Source of the DNA: Acidobacteriota bacterium
GTDB lineage: Bacteria; Acidobacteriota; Terriglobia; Bryobacterales; Bryobacteraceae
Length of the DNA: 7,139 nucleotides
Direction of reading: 5' to 3'
NCBI GenBank assembly: GCA_021788955.1
Contig: JAJYKC010000119.1
Coordinates: 1-7,139 of the forward strand
Shown here: positions 1 through 5,497 of the stretch, piece after piece
How positions within the stretch are numbered: position 1 is the first letter of the stretch
Layout of the letters: every line of letters begins with the position of its first letter
The notes under the pieces: model-generated
The model's database searches: none
What the model was told of the DNA's origin: nothing
What the model saw: only the letters and a program-made list of their open reading frames with translations
Position numbers and translations under genes: made by a program

Positions 1-1
1 G

Positions 2-49
2 GTGGCGAGCGCGATGTTGAATCTGGACGAGACGATCACGAAGGAATGA
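2..49 (+). CDS. C-terminal end of a DUF1553/PSD1-type protein (5' partial)
   Basis: Only the last 15 codons are present, reading VASAMLNLDETITKE followed by TGA at 47-49. The pattern of small residues, then LNLDE, then a short charged tail resembles the C-terminus of DUF1553 (PSD1) proteins, which are large planctomycete-type cytochrome-like proteins. Such proteins are often encoded directly upstream of DUF1501 genes, and a DUF1501 gene starts six bases after this stop. The call therefore rests on a short tail plus context. The molecular role of the family is not firmly known; many members carry haem-binding domains at the N-terminus, which lies outside this window. The two genes are probably co-transcribed, because the AAGGA at 41-45 that serves the next gene lies inside this one. 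Confidence 0.55.
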   Translation: MASAMLNLDETITKE

Positions 50-55
50 CGAGCC

Positions 56-1477
56 ATGTTTGAGAACGAGATGACACGACGCGCGTTGTTCGGGCGCACC
101 GCGAGCGGGTTGGGATTGGCGGCGCTCGCAAACCTGGTGGGCGAGGATGCGCGGGCGGCGGCGACCGGCGGGTTGCCGGGGTTGCCGCATTTTCCGCCGA
201 CGGCGAAGCGGGTGATCTTTTTGTTTCAATCCGGCGGGCCGTCGCAGATCGAGTTGTTCGATTACAAGCCGAAGCTGGTGAAGTGGCAGGGCACGGATCT
301 GCCGGATTCGGTGCGCAACGGGCAGCGGCTGACGGGGATGTCGGCGTCGCAGTCGAGCTTTCCGGTGGTGCCTTCGAAGTTCGGCTTCGCGCAGCATGGG
401 AAGTCGGGCGCGTGGGTGAGCGACCTGCTGCCGCACACGGCGAAGATCGCCGACGAACTGACGTTCATCAAGTCGATGCACACCGAGCAGATCAACCACG
501 ATCCGGCGGTGACGTTTTTCCAGACGGGGTTTCAGCTTGCGGGGCGGCCTTCGATGGGGTCGTGGGTGGTGTACGGGCTGGGGAGCGAGAACCGCGATCT
601 GCCTTCGTTCGTGGTGATGATCAGCGTGGGGTCGGAGGGGCAGCCGCTGTACGACCGGTTGTGGGGCAGCGGGTTTTTGCCGAGCAAGTATCAGGGTGTG
701 AAGTTCCGGTCGTCGGGGGATCCGGTGCTGTATTTGAGCGATCCGCGGGGGTTTGAGCGGGCGGACCGGCGGGCGTATCTGGACACGCTGGACGAGTTGA
801 ACAAGCAGCACCTGGCCGAGTACGAGGATCCGGAGATCGAGACGCGGATTTCGCAGTATGAGCTGGCGTTCCGGATGCAGGCTTCGGTGCCGGAGCTGGC
901 GGATGTGTCGAAGGAGCCGGAGAGCACGTTCGCTTTGTATGGAGAGGACGCGAAAAAGCCCGGAACATTTGCGTCGAATTGTGTTTTGGCGCGGAGGCTG
1001 GCCGAGCGGGGCGTGCGGTTCATCCAGTTGTTCCATCGCGACTGGGACCATCATGCGAAGCTGCCCGAGGGGTTGCCGAAGCGGTGCAAGGAAGTGGATC
1101 AGCCGGCGGCGGCGCTGATTACGGATTTGAAGCAGCGCGGGATGCTGGACGACACGCTGGTGATCTGGGGCGGCGAGTTCGGGCGGACGGTGTACTGCCA
1201 GGGGCGGCTGACGGCGGGCGACTACGGGCGGGACCATCATCCGCGGTGCTTCACGGTGTGGCTGGCGGGCGGAGGGATCAAGCCCGGGCTCACGATGGGC
1301 GAGACGGACGACTACTGCTACAACATCGTGAAGGACCCGGTGGACATTCACGATCTGCAGGCGACGATTCTGCGGTGTCTGGGGATAGACCACAAGCGGC
1401 TGACTTACAAGTTCCAGGGGAGGCATTTCCGGCTGACGGACGTGGCGGGGAATGTGGTGGAGCGGGTGCTGGGGTAA
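56..1477 (+). CDS. DUF1501 protein, Tat-exported, alkaline-phosphatase/sulfatase-like fold
   Basis: This complete 473-residue protein is of normal length for DUF1501 (PF07394). Residues 7-24 form a twin-arginine signal (TRRALFGRT followed by a Gly/Ala/Leu-rich stretch), with an A-x-A type cleavage region near residues 32-36, so export in folded form to the periplasm is expected. Family landmarks are the N-terminal block with [16 protein letters not shown] (about 57-72), WGGEFGRT (371-378), GRDHHP (391-396) followed by a Trp-Leu-Ala-Gly-Gly segment, and a C-terminal block with [10 protein letters not shown] and LGIDHKRL. The Asp, Glu and His residues in these blocks are probable metal ligands by analogy with the sulfatase/alkaline phosphatase superfamily; that is inference, and no substrate is established for the family. 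ATG 56 is chosen because AAGGA lies ten bases upstream. ATG 71 would still keep the RR motif. The gene probably forms an operon with the DUF1553-type gene upstream. No frameshift or missing block was seen. Confidence 0.93.
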   Translation: MFENEMTRRALFGRTASGLGLAALANLVGEDARAAATGGLPGLPHFPPTAKRVIFLFQSGGPSQIELFDYKPKLVKWQGTDLPDSVRNGQRLTGMSASQSSFPVVPSKFGFAQHGKSGAWVSDLLPHTAKIADELTFIKSMHTEQINHDPAVTFFQTGFQLAGRPSMGSWVVYGLGSENRDLPSFVVMISVGSEGQPLYDRLWGSGFLPSKYQGVKFRSSGDPVLYLSDPRGFERADRRAYLDTLDELNKQHLAEYEDPEIETRISQYELAFRMQASVPELADVSKEPESTFALYGEDAKKPGTFASNCVLARRLAERGVRFIQLFHRDWDHHAKLPEGLPKRCKEVDQPAAALITDLKQRGMLDDTLVIWGGEFGRTVYCQGRLTAGDYGRDHHPRCFTVWLAGGGIKPGLTMGETDDYCYNIVKDPVDIHDLQATILRCLGIDHKRLTYKFQGRHFRLTDVAGNVVERVLG

Positions 1478-1500
1478 GAACGGGCCTGGCGCGGCGACGC

Positions 1501-1972
1501 GCGTTTCGTGCGGCTCTGCCGACGCAGTTCGACTCCGAACTGGGGGATGTGGACGCGCTGATTACTCCGCAGAGTGCACGCGCGCAGCTTCAGGAAGTGA
1601 AGCGGTTACGTTGGCTCCAGATCCTGAACGCCGGCAATGGCGAACCGAACGATTCCGGCGCACAGGCGCGAGCAGACGGAGAACCTGGCGGAATTGCCGA
1701 ATTCGAGCGGCAAGACGGCGGTGGTGGTGGGAGTGGGAGGCGTTGAGACGCAGATCGCGGAGCGTGCCCGATTTGCCGGCGACGAGGGGGACGATCGGGG
1801 CGCGGCACGGTCGATTCGATGGACGGGCTAGTGCATGCACTGCGGACCAAGCGGCTGGCGGGCGCCGGGCTCGGCTTTGAGCCGTGTAGTGGGACTGTTT
1901 CGGGGATACATTAAGCGACTTTCCGCCGGCGAGCGGGTTGTGAACACGCTCGATAAAAGCAAAGGTTACTAA
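1501..1972 (+). pseudogene. Degraded D-2-hydroxyacid dehydrogenase (frameshifted, internally deleted)
   Basis: Four segments of the NAD-dependent D-2-hydroxyacid dehydrogenase family appear in the correct order on one strand but in different frames. Segment A (about 1501-1635) contains DVDALITPQ and then RLRWLQILNAG, like the end of the N-terminal half of the substrate domain. Segment B (about 1661-1771, another frame) reads SGKTAVVVGVGGVETQIAERA, the Rossmann nucleotide-binding loop. Its GxGGxG motif is spoiled because the last Gly is Glu. Segment C (about 1795-1884, back in the first frame) reads SGRGTVDSMDGLVHAL and then KRLAGAGLGFEP, matching the family block around the catalytic Arg. Segment D (1895-1972) reads LFRGYIKRLSAGERVV and then NTLDKSKGY with stop TAA, the usual C-terminus. 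About 470 bases remain of a gene normally near 950-1000. Stretches are missing between A and B, B and C, and C and D; the last gap would have held the catalytic His. It cannot make an active enzyme. The family call comes from recognising motifs, not from an alignment. Confidence 0.8.
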
Positions 1973-1981
1973 GTGATCGAA

Positions 1982-2002
1982 GATTTCACCGATTTCACCG
2001 AT
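1982..2002 (+). repeat. Short tandem repeat upstream of the receptor promoter
   Basis: The nine-base unit GATTTCACC occurs twice in immediate succession (1982-1990 and 1991-1999), followed by GAT, the start of a third unit. It ends two bases before the TTGACA at 2004. The position directly upstream of a -35 box would suit an activator or repressor site read on one face of the helix, but nine bases is not a full helical turn and the repeat could be chance or slippage. It is recorded because it is exact and sits in the only AT-richer stretch of the gap. Confidence 0.4.
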
Positions 2003-2003
2003 C

Positions 2004-2030
2004 TTGACATAAAGAATGACATGTGATAGC
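2004..2030 (+). promoter_or_regulatory. Putative sigma-70-type promoter of the TonB receptor gene
   Basis: TTGACA at 2004-2009 is a perfect consensus -35 box. The best -10 candidate is GATAGC at 2025-2030, preceded by TG at 2022-2023 in the extended -10 arrangement, with a 15-base spacer that is shorter than ideal. TAGCGT at 2027-2032 gives a 17-base spacer but also matches the consensus only half-way. Transcription would start near 2037, leaving a leader of roughly 36 bases before GTG 2073. The -35 match is visible in the sequence; activity is inference. Confidence 0.42.
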
Positions 2031-2062
2031 GTCTTGCTGCGATGCTTCAGAGCATCGGGAAT

Positions 2063-2069
2063 AGGGGGA
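2063..2069 (+). promoter_or_regulatory. Ribosome binding site deciding the GTG 2073 start
   Basis: AGGGGGA lies four to five bases before GTG 2073 and is the strongest purine-rich Shine-Dalgarno-like sequence in the leader. The alternative ATG at 2016 has only AAAGA upstream and would lie between the putative -35 and -10 boxes. This site therefore favours the downstream GTG. Confidence 0.55.
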
Positions 2070-2072
2070 ATT

Positions 2073-5000
2073 GTGAGTCTTTGGTGGAAGCTGTCTTCAG
2101 TTAGTGTCTTTTTACTAGTTTTGTGTCAAGTGGGCTACGCTCAGGCCGTGAACGGCACTGTGGTGGGGACGGTAACGGATTCGAGCGGCGGTACGGTTCC
2201 GGGGGCGCAAGTGACGATCACCGACGTCAATACGAACGTCAGCCGGTCCGCGACTACGGATGCCGCAGGGTACTATTCGTTTCCGGCGTTGCCTCCGTCG
2301 ACGTACCGGGTGCGAGTGGAGAAGACGGGGTTTGCGGCGGCGCAGCGGCCTAAAGTTCCATTGCCGGTGAACAGCACGGTCCGCGTGGACGTACAGTTGC
2401 AGCCAGGGCAGGTCACGCAGACGATCAGCGTCGAAAGCACGCTACCTCTGTTGCAGACCGACACGGCGAAGACGGGAAGCACGTTGACCTCGGTGCAGGC
2501 GGAGCAGTTGCCGCTGGGCACGAACCGGAACTTTCAAAATCTGCTCAACCTGGTTCCTGGCGCGACCCCGGCCCAGTTCAATCACTCGCGATTTTTCAAT
2601 CCGCAGAACAGCCTGAACAGCGAAGTGAACGGGACATCGAGCCTGGCGAACAATTTCCAGTTCGAAGGGGTGAACGACAACGAGAGGACGGGGTTACTGC
2701 AGGTCTATGTCCCGCCAATCGAGGCGATTCAGGAAGTGAACGTTACGACGAGTAACTACGACCCGGAACAGGGAACGGCGCTCGGCGCGGTGACCAACGT
2801 GATGTTCAAGTCGGGGACGAATGAGTTTCATGGATCGGGGTACGAGATCTGGCGTGGCGACCGGCTTGACGCGCGGAACTTCTTCGATTTCGGGTCGAAT
2901 GGGCAGCCGTTTGAGATGCCGCGGCTGGTGTCGAACTACTATGGGGGCACGATCGGAGGGCCGGTCGTGAAGAACAAGACATTTTTCTTTTTCGACGTTC
3001 TGCGGACGTCGGACCATGAGGGGCAGTTCCAGCGGCTGAGCGTGCCTTCAGCGGCGATGAAGGGCGGTAATTTCTCCGACCCGGCTCTTACGACGATTTA
3101 CGATCCAACCACGGGGGATACGGCGGACTGCCTTCCGGGCGGGACCGCGTCCAAGTGCGGCAAGGGGCGCGTGCCATTTCCCGGGAACATCATTCCGGTG
3201 ACGCGGATCGACCCGATCATGGCCAAGCTGCTGGCGCTGGTGCCGCTTCCGAACGCGAACTTGACGTCTCCCGGCCGGCAGAAGTATACGCAGAATTTTC
3301 TGGAGACGACGGGGTTCCTGCAGGACAACACCAGCTATGACGCGAAGGTGGACGAGAACGCCGGAGACAAGGATCACATCTCGGTGCGGCTTAGCTACAT
3401 GAATCCGACCTCGGTACAGGATCCGGCTTATGGCGCGGTGCTTGGCGGGCCTGTGGGCGGTGGGTTTGAAGGGACCGGCACAGACGCGACTTACTCGGCG
3501 GGCATCAACTGGAGCCACATCTTTTCGCCGACATTGCTGACGCAGACCCGCATCGGTCTGAACCGGTATCTGAATGTAGCGAATAACTCGGATTACGGAA
3601 CGAACTCATCGACGACCTTTGGCATTCCGGGTGTAAACGTGGGCGCGTTCACGAGCGGCATCACGGGCATGAACGGGACCGGGTTTTCCGACCCGATGGT
3701 TGGATACTCGGCGAGCATGCCCTGGATCCGGGCGGAGACAGACATCGAGTTCGTGAACAACTGGACCAAGATCGTGGGGAATCACACCTTCGAGTTCGGG
3801 GGCAACCTGATCCGCATCCGCGACGATTTGCTGCAGGAGCAGACGTTCAGCCCGCGCGGATTGTGGTCGTTCGGGCCGGATCAGACGGCGCTGAACGGCG
3901 GTTCCAGTCCGAGCTTCGCCAACAATTTTGCCAGCATGTTGCTGGATGTTCCGGGAACGGTGGGCCGGGATCTAAACACGTACTTTCCGGCTTATCGGGC
4001 GTGGCAGGTTTTCCTGTACGCGGGAGACAAGTGGCAGGTAACTCCGAAACTCACTCTAACGCTTGGACTGCGATGGGAATTTTATCCGCCGGCGACGCCA
4101 CAGTTTCCGGGCGGATTTTCGAACTACGACGGCGCGACCAACAGCCTGGTTATCGCCGGCGTAGGGGGAAATCCGATGAACCTCGGCATGAAGGAAAAGT
4201 ATCACGACTTTGCTCCGCGCTTCGGGTTGGCCTACCGGTTGAGCGACAAGGACGTGTTCCGTGCCGGGTTTGGGATGACTTATCAGCCGTTTGAAGATAA
4301 CACCTATGCCTATAACTTTCCCGTGAAGCAGAATAACTCGTTCAATTCGCTGAGCGGTTTCGGTCCGGCGCTTCTACCTAATGGTAATCCGGCGACGCTC
4401 GAACAGGGCTTTCCGGCGCCGCTGGTGGCCGCGGTGCCGGCGAACGGCATCATTCCGGTGAACACACCGTTATTGAAGCACCAGTCTTATTTCGTGATCC
4501 CGCACAATTATGTCGATCCGTATCTCGAGTCGTGGAACGTGACTTATGAGCGGGCGCTGCCGGGACAACTGGTGCTGGACGTCGCGTATGTAGGCAATCA
4601 TGGGGTACATTTGCCCGCACAGTACAACCAAAATGCGGTCACGAATCCCGCTTACATGGGGCTTGGAGCGGCGGGCCAACCTTACTACCAGGCGTATGGC
4701 CAGACAGCCGGCGTCAATATGTTCTTTGCGCAGGTTTCCTCAAACTATAACGCCCTACAGGTGACCTTGAACCGGCACTTCGCGGCGGGGGTTTCGATCA
4801 CCACGTCGTATACGTACGGCAAGGCTCTAGGATTCGTTGGCGAGAATGGTGAGAACTCCAGCGGCGTGCCGTATTACATCAATTTCCAAAGAAATTACGC
4901 GCGCACGGACTTCGACCGGACCCAAATGTTTAACCAGAGCTTTGTTTACGACTTGCCGTTTGGCAAGGGACGTAAGCACTTCCAGAACGGCGTCGGGAAC

Positions 5001-5459
5001 TGGATTTTGGGAGGCTGGGAAGTAACGGGTATCTGGTCGCTGATGAGCGGGTTGCCGTTGAATTTCGGCTGCAACTGCACTTCGATCAACACGCCAGGAA
5101 ACAGCAACTCGCCCGAGCTGGTGGCTCCCTTCCAGGCATTGTATGGTGTGAATACGAATTACTGGTTTAACAGGTCTGCCTTTGCGGATCCATCGGTGCT
5201 GGCGGGCAAGCCCACCTTCGGCGATGTGGGCCGGAACATACTGAGCGGGCCGGGCATGTTCGATCTGGACGGTGCGCTGTTCCGCGACTTCCGGATTACC
5301 GAGCGATTCACCCTGGAATTCCGGACGGACTGGTTTAGCGTGACGAATACGCCGCAGTTCGGCAACCCGAACACCACGTTGGGCTCTTCAACGTTTGGGC
5401 GCGTGACGGGAGCGGGCGGAGCGCGGACGATCGATGTCGGAGCGAAGCTGATGTTCTAG
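2073..5459 (+). CDS. Oar-like TonB-dependent outer-membrane receptor with carboxypeptidase-regulatory-like domain
   Basis: The predicted protein has 1,128 residues from GTG 2073; an open frame reaches back to ATG 2016 and would add 19 residues. From the GTG the N-terminus is a good Sec signal peptide: SLWWK, a hydrophobic core VFLLVL, and cleavage after YAQA (residue 25). Residues about 26-110 form a carboxypeptidase-regulatory-like beta-sandwich (GTVVGTVTDSSGG, then TDAAGYYSFPALPPSTYRV). A plug domain follows to about residue 240 (QAEQLPLGTNRNFQNLLNLV, then PGA). The rest is a large beta-barrel with hallmarks of the acidobacterial Oar-like family: FKSGTNEFHGSGYE, YGGTIGGPVVKNKTFFFFD, a FPGNIIPVTRIDP block, YDLPFGKGRK, and a terminal strand ending RTIDVGAKLMF with the C-terminal Phe typical of outer-membrane proteins. 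It should import or bind an oligomeric ligand using TonB-ExbBD energy, but the ligand is unknown and no clear TonB box was seen. It appears to be monocistronic, with its own promoter, and converges on the next gene. Confidence 0.94.
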   Translation: MSLWWKLSSVSVFLLVLCQVGYAQAVNGTVVGTVTDSSGGTVPGAQVTITDVNTNVSRSATTDAAGYYSFPALPPSTYRVRVEKTGFAAAQRPKVPLPVNSTVRVDVQLQPGQVTQTISVESTLPLLQTDTAKTGSTLTSVQAEQLPLGTNRNFQNLLNLVPGATPAQFNHSRFFNPQNSLNSEVNGTSSLANNFQFEGVNDNERTGLLQVYVPPIEAIQEVNVTTSNYDPEQGTALGAVTNVMFKSGTNEFHGSGYEIWRGDRLDARNFFDFGSNGQPFEMPRLVSNYYGGTIGGPVVKNKTFFFFDVLRTSDHEGQFQRLSVPSAAMKGGNFSDPALTTIYDPTTGDTADCLPGGTASKCGKGRVPFPGNIIPVTRIDPIMAKLLALVPLPNANLTSPGRQKYTQNFLETTGFLQDNTSYDAKVDENAGDKDHISVRLSYMNPTSVQDPAYGAVLGGPVGGGFEGTGTDATYSAGINWSHIFSPTLLTQTRIGLNRYLNVANNSDYGTNSSTTFGIPGVNVGAFTSGITGMNGTGFSDPMVGYSASMPWIRAETDIEFVNNWTKIVGNHTFEFGGNLIRIRDDLLQEQTFSPRGLWSFGPDQTALNGGSSPSFANNFASMLLDVPGTVGRDLNTYFPAYRAWQVFLYAGDKWQVTPKLTLTLGLRWEFYPPATPQFPGGFSNYDGATNSLVIAGVGGNPMNLGMKEKYHDFAPRFGLAYRLSDKDVFRAGFGMTYQPFEDNTYAYNFPVKQNNSFNSLSGFGPALLPNGNPATLEQGFPAPLVAAVPANGIIPVNTPLLKHQSYFVIPHNYVDPYLESWNVTYERALPGQLVLDVAYVGNHGVHLPAQYNQNAVTNPAYMGLGAAGQPYYQAYGQTAGVNMFFAQVSSNYNALQVTLNRHFAAGVSITTSYTYGKALGFVGENGENSSGVPYYINFQRNYARTDFDRTQMFNQSFVYDLPFGKGRKHFQNGVGNWILGGWEVTGIWSLMSGLPLNFGCNCTSINTPGNSNSPELVAPFQALYGVNTNYWFNRSAFADPSVLAGKPTFGDVGRNILSGPGMFDLDGALFRDFRITERFTLEFRTDWFSVTNTPQFGNPNTTLGSSTFGRVTGAGGARTIDVGAKLMF

Positions 5460-5464
5460 AGCGA

Positions 5465-5487
5465 GCTCCGCGGGGGCGTGCGGGAGC
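5465..5487. terminator. Possible hairpin between convergent genes
   Basis: GCTCC at 5465-5469 pairs with GGAGC at 5483-5487. Two further G-C pairs are possible if one G is bulged, closing a G-rich loop. It lies six bases after the receptor stop and eleven bases before the end of the sulfatase-like gene on the other strand, so it could end both transcripts. Neither side has a clear run of T, so intrinsic termination would be weak. Confidence 0.3.
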
Positions 5488-5497
5488 CTGAAGCGGC

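Noticed and set aside
979..1746. 255-codon plus-strand frame overlapping the end of the DUF1501 gene
   Set aside because: The first two-thirds are a Gly/Ala/Arg-rich shadow of the DUF1501 coding frame. Only its last part, after about 1501, is meaningful, and that belongs to the pseudogene.
1637..1831. Small 64-codon plus-strand frame with its own ATG, as a possible small gene
   Set aside because: Its middle is the nucleotide-binding block of the dehydrogenase remnant and its end runs out of frame into noise, with the next family block in another frame. It has no clear ribosome binding site.
1478..2003. Mobile element or RNA gene in the apparent gap
   Set aside because: No terminal inverted repeats, transposase motifs or tRNA-like folds were seen. 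The recognisable protein remnants explain most of the stretch.
2694..3518. Long minus-strand frames inside the receptor gene
   Set aside because: They are antisense shadows of a strongly supported coding frame, with Arg/His/Val-rich composition and no recognisable domain.
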